Part shown: positions 7,974 through 15,384 of the stretch, one piece after another | Layout of the letters: each line of letters starts with the position of its first letter | How positions within the stretch are numbered: position 1 is the first letter of the stretch | NCBI RefSeq assembly: GCF_014640555.1 | Contig: NZ_BMHE01000019.1 | Coordinates: 1 to 64,000 of the forward strand | Direction: 5' to 3' | DNA: 64,000 nucleotides | DNA from: Paenibacillus marchantiophytorum | GTDB lineage: Bacteria; Bacillota; Bacilli; Paenibacillales; NBRC-103111 | The notes under the pieces: model-generated | The model's database searches: none | Told to the model about the DNA's origin: nothing | Seen by the model: the letters and a program-made list of their open reading frames with translations, nothing else | Made by a program: the position numbers and the translations under genes

Positions 7974-8817
7974 GGCGATGCCCTGCAACGCCAAAAATTT
8001 CATGGCCATGCCACCCAGACTGAAGACTAATCATCATTTTAATTTTATTCATTTCCTTCATATTGGCGAGATGACTTTGAATCAGTGGATTTAGCTGCAA
8101 ATCTCGTTCAAGCCGAGAAGGCTCTTCTCGGGAGAATAAAGAAACGAGCTCATAATCACACTGGCTCAGAAGCAGCTCCAGATGCTCTTTTCCATAGTGA
8201 AATAAATGATCAACTTCCATCAACAGCGGGGAAGAAGTCCCCAGCATCGCATTGGTTAGCGAATGCTGGTTAGGCACGCTAAATAGCACTTTTCCCTCAG
8301 GATTAAGCCTTTCTTTCACTTGTTTCAGAAAGCTTTTGGGGTCCGAGATGTGTTCAAGCACATGCCAGAAAACAATCGCGTCGAACGTTTCTCCCTGTTC
8401 AAGAAGGGATTCCGTCCAGAGCTCATTCCGCAGATTTAAATCATAACGTTCTTTGGCATATTCGCAGGCGACCGCAGATGGCTCGATGCCCGTCACCTGC
8501 CAGCCCGCATCGCGAGCCAACCATAGAAATTCACCAGTTCCTGAACCAATTTCGAGCAGTTTCCCCTTTTGACGTGAAAACATATCCAGCAGCAGTACAC
8601 CGAAAGAAGCATGCTCTCGCAAGGTATCAATCGCATATCGATCCCTCATAGCTACCCACTCGGCATCATAGATCTCACGAATTAACTGCTCTGTCTGAAT
8701 ACTTGAAAGCTGCTTCCGGTAAATCAAATCACATTCGCTGCACCTAACAAGCGTAAAGTTGGGGTAACTATGATACGGCACACTTTTGGGGGCTTCGCAT
8801 AAAGGACATGACTCCAT
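7966..8817 (-). CDS. SAM-dependent methyltransferase with N-terminal zinc ribbon
   Basis: 283 residues. The first 30 contain CPLC, then RCSEC, a two-CxxC zinc ribbon as found in sugar and nucleotide-sugar methyltransferases. The class I fold follows, with SAM motif LLEIGSGTGEFL at about 91-102, the acidic IEP after the second strand, and FWHVLEHISDP. It is the first gene of the glycosyltransferase operon. Anthrose and other spore-surface sugars are often O-methylated, so methylation of a glycan sugar is a reasonable role (inference). Confidence 0.85.
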   Translation of the reverse strand: MESCPLCEAPKSVPYHSYPNFTLVRCSECDLIYRKQLSSIQTEQLIREIYDAEWVAMRDRYAIDTLREHASFGVLLLDMFSRQKGKLLEIGSGTGEFLWLARDAGWQVTGIEPSAVACEYAKERYDLNLRNELWTESLLEQGETFDAIVFWHVLEHISDPKSFLKQVKERLNPEGKVLFSVPNQHSLTNAMLGTSSPLLMEVDHLFHYGKEHLELLLSQCDYELVSLFSREEPSRLERDLQLNPLIQSHLANMKEMNKIKMMISLQSGWHGHEIFGVAGHRHE

Positions 8818-8920
8818 CTACAATCCCTTCTTTCATGTTATTGCTCTTGGCTGCATATCTATGGCACTAAGTCCCTGCATCCAACCTGCACGAGCAAGGG
8901 ATAACCGGAGGTGATCTCTA

Positions 8921-10045
8921 ATGAACCAACCGACGATTTCACTTTGTATGATCGTGAAAGATGAAGAAGCGCAGCTTGCATCCTGTCTCCAAAGCGTGAA
9001 GGATTGGGTTACCGAAATGATCATTGTAGATACGGGTTCTACAGATCGCACCAAAGAAATATGCGAATCGTTTGGTGCCAAAGTATTTGACTATACATGG
9101 AACAACCATTTTGCTGAAGCTCGCAACTTCGGTCTAGCCCAAGCCAAAGGAGATTGGATACTCTATCTGGACGCAGATGAAGAGTTTGAACCTCTTCATG
9201 ACTTTGCGCTGCTCACACAGCTCAACCAAGAACAAGCTGCTATTCTTACTGTGCATCTAATTAATTATATTGGCGATCATCCAAATGAAGACGAAGCATT
9301 TCATATTGCTCATCCACGTTTTTTCCGCAATCATCTTGGCCTGCGATTTCAATATCCCATTCATGAGACACTCAATGTGGAAGAAATCTTCCCCAAGGAG
9401 CAATTATCCGACCTCATGGGCCATATTCCCTTAAAGCTGCTCCATCGGGGCTACATGCCTGCCATAACTGCTCACAAGAAAAAATATCAACGCAACATGG
9501 CGCTGCTGAATCAAGAAGCGAATCAAGCATCTTCCAACCCCTGGGTTGAATATCACATCGCAAGTGAGTATTACAGAGTTCAGCAGTACGACAAAGCTTT
9601 CGAGTATGTGAATTTGTCTATCGTACGTTTCATTCAAAGCGGCTTGATGCCGCCTTCTCTCCTGTACAAATTAAAATATGCCATCCTCTTCAGCACTGGA
9701 AGCATAGATGGCGCGTGGCCGGGGATCGATAAAGCCATTGCGCTTTACCCTGATTATGTTGATCTTCATTTCTATAAAGGGGTCATTTTTTACTTGAAAA
9801 AGTGGACTTCTAGCGCATTGGATGTATTCTATCATTGTTTATCAATCGGGGAATCTACGGGACAACATTTGACCTTAAAAGGTGCCGGAAGTTTTCATGC
9901 TTGGTACTATATAGGTTTGTGCTGGGAGAGTCTGGAAAACAACCAAAAGGCTGTCCAGGCCTACCAAACTGCCTTGGAGCTGTCACCAACCTATACGTTG
10001 GCAGCAGAGGCTATCCAACTTATACAAAAAAAGCAAAGTTTATGA
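8921..10045 (+). CDS. GT2 family glycosyltransferase with TPR repeats
   Basis: 374 residues. ISLCMIVKDEEAQLASCL, IIVDTGSTDRTKEI and WILYLDADEEFEP mark a GT2 catalytic domain in the first 100 residues. The C-terminal half has TPR-like helix pairs (WVEYHIASEYYRVQQYDKAF, then AWYYIGLCWESLENNQKAVQ). The start is ATG 8921 with GGAGGTGATCT upstream. The gene is divergent from the methyltransferase operon, about 100 bases apart, and belongs to the same subfamily as the gene at 6188-7273, so the five genes probably serve one glycan pathway. Confidence 0.87.
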   Translation: MNQPTISLCMIVKDEEAQLASCLQSVKDWVTEMIIVDTGSTDRTKEICESFGAKVFDYTWNNHFAEARNFGLAQAKGDWILYLDADEEFEPLHDFALLTQLNQEQAAILTVHLINYIGDHPNEDEAFHIAHPRFFRNHLGLRFQYPIHETLNVEEIFPKEQLSDLMGHIPLKLLHRGYMPAITAHKKKYQRNMALLNQEANQASSNPWVEYHIASEYYRVQQYDKAFEYVNLSIVRFIQSGLMPPSLLYKLKYAILFSTGSIDGAWPGIDKAIALYPDYVDLHFYKGVIFYLKKWTSSALDVFYHCLSIGESTGQHLTLKGAGSFHAWYYIGLCWESLENNQKAVQAYQTALELSPTYTLAAEAIQLIQKKQSL

Positions 10046-10068
10046 GGGTAGCCCCCTTAAACTTTGCT
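10024..10068. terminator. Terminator between convergent genes
   Basis: AGCAAAGTTT (10032-10041) pairs with AAACTTTGCT (10059-10068). The minus strand then runs into seven Ts, so it ends the phosphodiesterase gene; it also follows the plus-strand glycosyltransferase stop. Confidence 0.7.
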
Positions 10069-10554
10069 CTCATAATAGAAATGTTCGGCATGTATCGTCT
10101 CACTTAACTCGAGTATGCCGTACGAGTAATTCGGCTGTCTCCTTTTGTCCGTTGGAGAACCAGGATTAAACATCAATATGCCGTCGATGGTTTGCTTATA
10201 AGGAATATGGGAGTGCCCGAAAATAACGACATCCGGCCGCTCAGTTAGGAAGGCTTCTCGCGCTCGCTCTTCGGTCGTTTTGCGAAATCCATCTCCGTGA
10301 ATGAGTCCTATTCGATATCCGCCAAGCGATAGTATCTTCCTCAACCCATATCGATCGATGATCTCTGGACCATCATTATTTCCTGCCACAGATTCACAAG
10401 GTGCTATCGCTTCAACTAAATCAATGACATGGTCACTAACCCAATCCCCTGCATGAATAATCAGATCTACACCCTGTAAACCGCGTATAAGTTCATCTGG
10501 CAGCTTGGGGACCCTCGCTGATAAATGGGTATCTGAAATAACGCCAATCCGCAT
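10057..10554 (-). CDS. YfcE/MJ0936-type metallophosphodiesterase
   Basis: 165 residues beginning MRIGVISDTHLS. All calcineurin-like metal motifs are present in order: D8 and H10 in SDTH, HAGDW, GNND, HGDG and GHSHIPY. Length and order fit the small YfcE family of Mn-dependent phosphodiesterases; the natural substrate is unsettled in the family. ATG 10552-10554 is chosen because AAAGGAG lies 8 bases upstream; ATG 10560 would be 2 bases away, and the longer frame to 10791 runs into the divergent AAA+ gene. Confidence 0.87.
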   Translation of the reverse strand: MRIGVISDTHLSARVPKLPDELIRGLQGVDLIIHAGDWVSDHVIDLVEAIAPCESVAGNNDGPEIIDRYGLRKILSLGGYRIGLIHGDGFRKTTEERAREAFLTERPDVVIFGHSHIPYKQTIDGILMFNPGSPTDKRRQPNYSYGILELSETIHAEHFYYESKV

Positions 10555-10619
10555 GATCATCGCTCCTTTATATAAATTCTCGCCTCTATTGTAGCATATT
10601 CGAAGTTTACGCGGCAGTT

Positions 10620-10628
10620 TGGTACAAT
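10620..10628 (+). promoter_or_regulatory. Extended -10 promoter of the RavA/ViaA-like operon
   Basis: TGGTACAAT forms an extended -10 element (TGn plus TACAAT) about 38 bases before the AAA+ start. The -35 region 18 bases upstream (TTCGAA) is poor, which is usual for extended -10 promoters. Confidence 0.5.
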
Positions 10629-10665
10629 GAAACATACGGACTTGACTACGCCAAGGGGGACAACA

Positions 10666-11970
10666 ATGATGAAAGAACCCATCGTTATACAGAACAAACT
10701 TAGGGAAGCTATGGGACATCTCGAAAAAAGGTTCATGGAACGCGAAGAGCTTATCCGTGTCTTGCTCCTGGCTATTATGAGCGGAGAACATCTTCTGTTG
10801 GTAGGACCTCCGGGCTCAGCCAAATCACAATTAGCACGCGCCGCGGCAGACCTATTTGGCCAAGAGCCCTATTTCGATTATTTGTTGACGCGCTTCACAA
10901 CGCCGGATGAACTATTCGGTCCTGTTTCCTTGCAAAAGTTAAAAAACGACGAATATATTCGACTTACCGAAGGTTATTTGCCAAGTGCTCGATTCGCTTT
11001 CTTGGATGAAATATTCAAAGCCAACAGCGCCATCCTGAACTCGCTTCTGTCGGTCTTGAATGAACGGATCTTCTTCAATGGCCGTCACAAGCAGATCTCC
11101 CCGCTGCTCTTCTTAATGGCCGCCTCCAATGAATTGCCAGAAGATAACGAGCAATTAGCCGCTTTGTATGATCGCTTTCTGTTCCGCTTCGAAGTGGAGT
11201 ACGTCAAGCAAATATCCAGTTTCGAGCTGATGTTTCAAGCTCCTACCACACCAGTACCGGCTTTGTTAGCGACCGACATGGTCAAGCAGGTAAATCAACA
11301 AGCGGCTGATGTCCAATTGCCGGAATCGCTCATCTATATGCTGTTCCAATTGAAAACGGCCCTTGAAGAACAAGAATACGTGCTTTCAGATCGTCGCTGG
11401 CATAAGATTGGCCACACCTGGAAAATTTCAGCGGCCATACACGGACGCTCTGCCGTCAACGTTTGGGATACGGTGCTGACCCCTCATCTGCTTTGGGATT
11501 TCCCAGAAGATTTGGTTGACATCAGAACGATCTTCGATACGTTGTTTCAGGACATGTTGAAACGAGAAATGGAGCAGGAACTCCCGCTTCTTACGTACAA
11601 TTTAACTGTGAAAAAGTGGTTGGACAAAGAAGACGAGCTGCATGCCTTCCAATTCAAAAAAGAGATTGGCGGCGCTCTAAACAAAGATGCCGCAGAGCGT
11701 TTGAAGGCTACGACAGAGGAATGTCGAACAGAACTCGAAGAAACCGCACGGAGTCTTCGCGGCAGACTGGTTTCCTGGCAGGAAAAAGAGAAAAAATTGC
11801 CGGAATGGATAGCGTCGCAGTCCATTTTCCTGCAGCATCCTGATCAATATGCCGTGAAGTTCACTCATTTGCGGATTCAAGGCGAACGTATATTACAAAC
11901 TATTCAAGGCTTATATCGCACCCTTTTTGACCGTGAGATACCAGGTATCGTTTACGACTATACGCTATAA
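10666..11970 (+). CDS. RavA-like MoxR-family AAA+ ATPase
   Basis: 434 residues. Walker A GPPGSAKSQ at about 47-55, Walker B FAFLDEIFKAN at about 110, sensor-1 LFLMAASNELPED and an Arg-finger region AALYDRFLFRFEVE mark a MoxR-type AAA+ ATPase. The long helical C-terminal extension fits the RavA branch. ATG 10666 follows AAGGGGG by 6 bases; an immediately following ATG is possible. The VWA gene starts 12 bases downstream, matching the usual RavA-ViaA chaperone pair that remodels metal-containing protein complexes. The client in this organism is unknown. Confidence 0.85.
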   Translation: MMKEPIVIQNKLREAMGHLEKRFMEREELIRVLLLAIMSGEHLLLVGPPGSAKSQLARAAADLFGQEPYFDYLLTRFTTPDELFGPVSLQKLKNDEYIRLTEGYLPSARFAFLDEIFKANSAILNSLLSVLNERIFFNGRHKQISPLLFLMAASNELPEDNEQLAALYDRFLFRFEVEYVKQISSFELMFQAPTTPVPALLATDMVKQVNQQAADVQLPESLIYMLFQLKTALEEQEYVLSDRRWHKIGHTWKISAAIHGRSAVNVWDTVLTPHLLWDFPEDLVDIRTIFDTLFQDMLKREMEQELPLLTYNLTVKKWLDKEDELHAFQFKKEIGGALNKDAAERLKATTEECRTELEETARSLRGRLVSWQEKEKKLPEWIASQSIFLQHPDQYAVKFTHLRIQGERILQTIQGLYRTLFDREIPGIVYDYTL

Positions 11971-11982
11971 GAGGTTACTCCT

Positions 11983-13710
11983 ATGATCATTCGCTGTACA
12001 CGAGTTGACAGATATGTGTTCGATGGCTATGTTCATTCATCGCGAGTTGCCCAAGAATGGATGCGTGAAGCCGTACGCCAAGCCCCCTGGTATACGTTGG
12101 AGTTGTTTGCCGACTTCTTTATGTGCTTTTATTTAACGAAGCCTGACATCGATGGCACCGCAGAGGAAACGTCCTTTCACCGCTGGATGATTCTGACGCT
12201 GCGCAAGCAGTATTTCTATGTATCCATCCATCCACGCACCATCGGACAGGTAAATGCTTCTTTCAAAACTGCGCTAAAGGCGCTGATGTGGCTGACGGAG
12301 TCCTACGAGAAAGAAGTGAAGAAACGCCAAAAAGAACAAAAAGAAAGCGGCATTGGCCTGGAGAAAAAGCAGCAGCAAAGCGGACAGGACGAAAACAACG
12401 TCAGCGAGCGGCTATCTGAGAAGCAGATCGAGAAGCTGCGTCTAGTCGGCTACACGCTGCAGCGAGGCAAACGTGCTGTCGAAGACAAGCAAGAAGCCGT
12501 TGATTCGCGCCCGCTGGTGGCGGAGGAGATTCGCGCGTTGAAGCAGCGGATTGCCGCGCTGCAAGACGAAATGCGCACCGAGTTCATGAAGCGCGACAAG
12601 CTGAAAGCCAAGCTGCGCAAGGCGGAAGAGGAACTCGACCGCCGACAGCGGCAGCTGGACCGCATGAGCGCGCGCGAGCTCGCCGCCATGAAGCAGATCG
12701 AGGACGAGCTCGGCGACTGGCTCGGTCGAGCTTTGAAGGAGACGCTGTCCCTCGAAGAGGCAGACAGCTTCAACGTCCACGAGCTCGTGCAAGCGAGTCA
12801 GCGGCTCGCGAACCGGCGCTGGGGCAGCGAGCTTGGCAAGCTGCGTCGACAGACGTTCGAGCAGTACGTGCAGTGGATCGAGAAGCTCAAGCGCAGCAAG
12901 GATTTGGTAGCCTTCCTGCAGGAAGTCGGACGCAATGTCCACCACCTGCGCGTACAGCGCAAGAAGATGCGCTCCCCCTTCGTGCCGGAATCATACGATG
13001 ATCTGCGCCAATCTGGCGATATCGCGCATTTGCTTCCAAGTGAAGCGAGTTTGCTCGCGGACGATGATTTCGAGCCTTATTTTCTATTCAAATGGATGGA
13101 AAACAAGCTTATGACCTACAATTATACGGGCTCGATTACGGAACCGCAGAAAGGCCCGGTCATCTGCATGCTCGATACCTCGCATTCCATGCGCGGCAGC
13201 AAGCTGCGGCTGGCGCAGCTGTTCACGGCGACCTTCGCCTCCTTCGCGCTTCTTGAGCGGCGGGATTTCGTTCTGCTCCTATTCGGAGCGAAGGGCGAAC
13301 TCATTGAGCATGTGCTGTCTTACAAACGTCCCGATTGGGACCGTTTCTATGGACTAGCACAGCTAGCCTTCGGTGGCGGCACGAATTTCGACGCCCCCTT
13401 AGACCGCGGCATGGACATCGTCCAGCACCAGCCGCAGTTTCAAGACGCCGACTTCGTGATGGTCACCGATGGTGTCGGCCAAATCTCCAAGCCGATTCAA
13501 CATAGACTTGGTGATCTCGGCCAAAAGAAACAGCTTCGCCTGCATTCACTCATCATTGGATCTGCCAGGCAGCATCTGGTTCAGACCTATGAAATCGTTG
13601 GCGTTTCCCATCAAGTGCGCTTCGCAACAGCTTGGGATCTTCAAGATCCTGTGAAGGATGAACTTTTACTGGATGTTTTTGCAAATCGTTCCTTGAAGGT
13701 ACGCCGCTAA
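11983..13710 (+). CDS. ViaA/CoxE-like VWA-domain protein
   Basis: 575 residues, partner of the preceding AAA+ ATPase. The N-terminal 110 residues are globular. About 110-300 is a charged coiled-coil region (EKEVKKRQKEQKE, KAKLRKAEEELDRRQRQLDR). A VWA domain fills the C-terminus with a MIDAS motif DTSHSM at about 398, FGGGTNFDAPL, and MVTDGVGQ in place of the usual DG(E/K). The segment about 12380-13000 is much richer in GC than the rest of the gene. ATG 11983 has AAGAGG upstream. It probably presents clients to the ATPase through metal-dependent binding (family knowledge). Confidence 0.82.
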   Translation: MIIRCTRVDRYVFDGYVHSSRVAQEWMREAVRQAPWYTLELFADFFMCFYLTKPDIDGTAEETSFHRWMILTLRKQYFYVSIHPRTIGQVNASFKTALKALMWLTESYEKEVKKRQKEQKESGIGLEKKQQQSGQDENNVSERLSEKQIEKLRLVGYTLQRGKRAVEDKQEAVDSRPLVAEEIRALKQRIAALQDEMRTEFMKRDKLKAKLRKAEEELDRRQRQLDRMSARELAAMKQIEDELGDWLGRALKETLSLEEADSFNVHELVQASQRLANRRWGSELGKLRRQTFEQYVQWIEKLKRSKDLVAFLQEVGRNVHHLRVQRKKMRSPFVPESYDDLRQSGDIAHLLPSEASLLADDDFEPYFLFKWMENKLMTYNYTGSITEPQKGPVICMLDTSHSMRGSKLRLAQLFTATFASFALLERRDFVLLLFGAKGELIEHVLSYKRPDWDRFYGLAQLAFGGGTNFDAPLDRGMDIVQHQPQFQDADFVMVTDGVGQISKPIQHRLGDLGQKKQLRLHSLIIGSARQHLVQTYEIVGVSHQVRFATAWDLQDPVKDELLLDVFANRSLKVRR

Positions 13711-13711
13711 C

Positions 13712-13766
13712 GCAAAGAGGTCTATTTCCAAAGTAGATAAAACTACTTTCGAGACAGACCTCTTTG
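13712..13766. repeat. Long inverted repeat after the VWA gene
   Basis: GCAAAGAGGTCT at 13712-13723 pairs with AGACCTCTTTGC at 13755-13766, and an inner AAAGTAG pairs with CTACTTT. There is no clear T run on either side, so it may be an RNA 3'-end stabiliser or a weak terminator for the operon ending at 13710. Confidence 0.6.
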
Positions 13767-13790
13767 CCCATGCTATTCGTAGGCATACCC

Positions 13791-13994
13791 TTATGCCCTT
13801 ATTAATTCTTTGATCGTCTTCAACGAGACGCCTGTTTGGTGATATACCTCAATCAAGGTAGCTCGTGGATGATTTCGCATGAAATCCTTCACTTTGTGCG
13901 ATTCGGCTATTTGCAACTGAAAGCAATTGTTACAGCGTTTCTGGTAACTCGTTATGAAAACTTGACCGCATTGTTCGCAATTGCAAAGTGTCAT
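13791..13994 (-). CDS. Zinc-ribbon/HTH mini-protein resembling YvyF
   Basis: 67 residues. CEQCGQVF and CNNCF supply two CxxC knuckles in the first 30 residues, and the C-terminal 35 residues (FMRNHPRATLIEVYHQTG, then LKTIKEL) look like a helix-turn-helix. This layout is like the flagellar-operon protein YvyF (TIGR03826 family), but no flagellar genes are nearby. The start is ATG 13992-13994 with AGGAAGG upstream. A 9-bp-arm palindrome lies at 14027-14046 in front of it. It may be a small regulator (inference). Confidence 0.65.
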   Translation of the reverse strand: MTLCNCEQCGQVFITSYQKRCNNCFQLQIAESHKVKDFMRNHPRATLIEVYHQTGVSLKTIKELIRA

Positions 13995-14026
13995 TCGTCC
14001 ACACCTTCCTAGGCACCTACCAGCTT

Positions 14027-14046
14027 GCTATATCTACAGATATAGC
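14027..14046. promoter_or_regulatory. Palindrome, candidate operator
   Basis: GCTATATCT, then AC, then AGATATAGC forms a perfect dyad with 9-bp arms, 33 bases upstream of the zinc-ribbon gene start. It has no T run, so it is more likely a protein site than a terminator. Confidence 0.45.
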
Positions 14047-14091
14047 ATTCGCAGCGCCTTCCTCACTTGTGGGGGTCGGATATATTAACTT

Positions 14092-14763
14092 TTAAATTTT
14101 GGGCTTAGGCCACATCACGCCATCCTGCCAACCGAGGACAAAGGCCTCCCAGCGATGATTTTCCGGGAAATTTGCCAGATCTCCGAACAATTTCTCGATC
14201 GCGATATACTGCGTCGCATGCGCTCTTAGCGCAGCTGCTTTCATCGTCCACCAACGCTCCGTATCTACGCGAATGGAGGGTGTATGACCGCTCGCTATCA
14301 GCGAAGCTGAAGCCGTATAGTAAAGTTTGCGCACGCTCGGACATTCGCCGCTCAGCACAGCCGCTGTCGTGGCTTTGGAAATCGTCACATGATCCGGATG
14401 ACCATTCCCGCCATCCTCAGAGAATGTAAACAGATACGCCAGTTCATGCTTCTGAATAAAAGCAATAACACCAGCGACTAATGCAGGGAAATCAATCGTT
14501 GCCAATTGACCATCCGGCCAACCCAAATACTCAGTATGAGCAATGCCCAGTATCCCGGCTGCTACTTTCATTTCTTCTTCACGCAGCCGCGCTAATTCCG
14601 TGCGATTTTTGGCCCGCTCCAGGCCTTGTCGGCCTGCGTCGCCACGAGTTGCCAGCAATAAGGCAGGAGCTTCCCCCTGATCTGCAAGTTCGCGAATAAC
14701 AGCAGCGCTAAGAAAAGTCTCATCATCCGGATGTGCATATATAAATCCATATCGAGTTCCCAT
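14092..14763 (-). CDS. PIG-L (LmbE-like) family deacetylase
   Basis: 223 residues with the zinc-binding AHPDDE motif at 10-15 and HPDH near 128, the two signatures of the GlcNAc-PI/bacillithiol de-N-acetylase family, plus the LATRGDAG segment typical of it. Length is normal. Possible roles are bacillithiol synthesis or turnover (BshB-like) or mycothiol-S-conjugate-like detoxification; a bacilliredoxin at 27909 shows that the bacillithiol system exists here. It starts 42 bases after the upstream gene and may be in the same transcript, behind the attenuator at 15203-15378. The ribosome site is weak. Confidence 0.82.
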   Translation of the reverse strand: MGTRYGFIYAHPDDETFLSAAVIRELADQGEAPALLLATRGDAGRQGLERAKNRTELARLREEEMKVAAGILGIAHTEYLGWPDGQLATIDFPALVAGVIAFIQKHELAYLFTFSEDGGNGHPDHVTISKATTAAVLSGECPSVRKLYYTASASLIASGHTPSIRVDTERWWTMKAAALRAHATQYIAIEKLFGDLANFPENHRWEAFVLGWQDGVMWPKPKI

Positions 14764-14805
14764 ATGTTCACTCTACTTTTCATTGAATTTGGTAAAATTA
14801 TTGGT

Positions 14806-15174
14806 TTATGTAAAGTCAGCTGGCGGATATCTTTTTTCTATCCGATAAATGGCCTGATCCAGCGGTATAAGAGATTGTTCTTGCTCTTCACTGTCCCATA
14901 CATGCACGAGGTTTGTCCACGGCTCGGCGCTGCCAACTTCCAGAACGAAACAAATCCCCTGTTGCTCAGCTGTTTGTTTCCAGTCCTCATCCCTGCCGTT
15001 AGCCGTTTGAAGTTGAATGTCTGCCAATCTCAGTTCTTCAATGATAGCAAGTAAGGCTTCGGACCTACCCGAAAAAGGAGTTACAAGGAGTACCACAGCC
15101 GATTCATTTCCCATGGAGCTAAAGTGTGTTAATTCCTCTTCCCAGCTTCTTTGGTTTTGACGTTCATTTTGCAT
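14806..15174 (-). CDS. Free-standing protein resembling a class II tRNA-synthetase anticodon-binding domain
   Basis: 122 residues, not firmly recognised. From residue about 25 the pattern VVLLVTPFSGRSEALLAII, ELRLADIQLQ, then AEQQGICFVLEVG, then VHVWDSEEQEQSLIPLDQAI follows the order of the anticodon-binding domain of His/Pro/Thr/Gly-tRNA synthetases (alternating beta strands, the mid-domain xVLxVG strand, a short strand with V.V.D, and a last LDQ helix). No catalytic domain is present. ATG 15172-15174 has GAGAAGGGGAAGG upstream, only 20-30 bases after an intrinsic terminator, so its expression appears to depend on readthrough. The assignment is by eye and could be wrong. Confidence 0.5.
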   Translation of the reverse strand: MQNERQNQRSWEEELTHFSSMGNESAVVLLVTPFSGRSEALLAIIEELRLADIQLQTANGRDEDWKQTAEQQGICFVLEVGSAEPWTNLVHVWDSEEQEQSLIPLDQAIYRIEKRYPPADFT

Positions 15175-15202
15175 CTTCGCACCTTCCCCTTCTCAACGAG
15201 AT

Positions 15203-15234
15203 AAAAAAACGCGCCGGACCTATGGTCCTGCGCG
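15203..15234 (-). terminator. Attenuator terminator in front of the 15174 gene
   Basis: On the minus strand CGCGCAGGACC, ATA, GGTCCGGCGCG forms an 11-bp stem with one mismatch, followed by seven Ts. It sits between the promoter at 15385-15413 and the ribosome site of the gene at 15174. Confidence 0.85.
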
Positions 15235-15300
15235 AATTGCTATCCCGCAGGGAGGCCAACGCGAAATGCGTTAGCCCACCCTGATCTTTCCAGGTATGTG

Positions 15301-15351
15301 CTAACGCCTATCAAAATAATGAAATTGTACGAACCGATTACGAGTTGTCAT
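15301..15351 (-). CDS. Candidate 16-codon leader peptide
   Basis: ATG at 15349-15351 has GAAGGAG 9 bases upstream and the frame ends with TAG at 15301-15303, giving MTTRNRFVQFHYFDRR. The last two codons and the stop lie inside segment 1 of the attenuator, so a ribosome finishing this ORF would cover segment 1, allow the 2:3 stem and favour termination. A stalled or absent ribosome would favour readthrough (inference). The peptide is rich in Phe/Tyr and Arg and has one His. Confidence 0.4.
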   Translation of the reverse strand: MTTRNRFVQFHYFDRR

Positions 15352-15384
15352 ATGATTCGACTCCTTCATGTCATAATTAACCTG

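Larger units (their letters stand above)
15203..15378 (-). promoter_or_regulatory. Transcription-attenuation leader with mutually exclusive stems
   Basis: On the minus-strand RNA, segment 1 (GCGTTAGC, 15307-15300) can pair with segment 2 (GCTAACGC, 15275-15268). Segment 2 can instead pair with segment 3 (GCGTTGGC, 15262-15255), extended by CAGGG with CCCTG. When segment 3 is free, CCTGCG (15251-15246) can pair with CGCAGG (15232-15227) inside the terminator's 5' arm and block it. This is a full anti-antiterminator, antiterminator and terminator layout. Segment 1 overlaps the stop of a 16-codon leader ORF. AGGGTGG occurs in the middle, matching the first half of the T-box motif, but the ACC half and Stem I are not recognisable. 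Confidence 0.6.

Noticed and set aside
10057..10791. Long version (244 residues) of the phosphodiesterase
   Set aside because: It would overlap the start of the divergent AAA+ gene; the family start MRIGVISDTH with AAAGGAG at good spacing is clear.
12442..12945. Antisense ORFs within the GC-rich part of the ViaA-like gene
   Set aside because: Long antisense frames are expected in GC-rich coding DNA; the plus frame carries the coiled coil and continues into the VWA domain.
15203..15378. Annotating the leader outright as a T-box
   Set aside because: Only AGGGTGG matches; the following ACC, the 7-base bulge geometry and Stem I motifs could not be recognised, so it is listed as an attenuator of unknown class.
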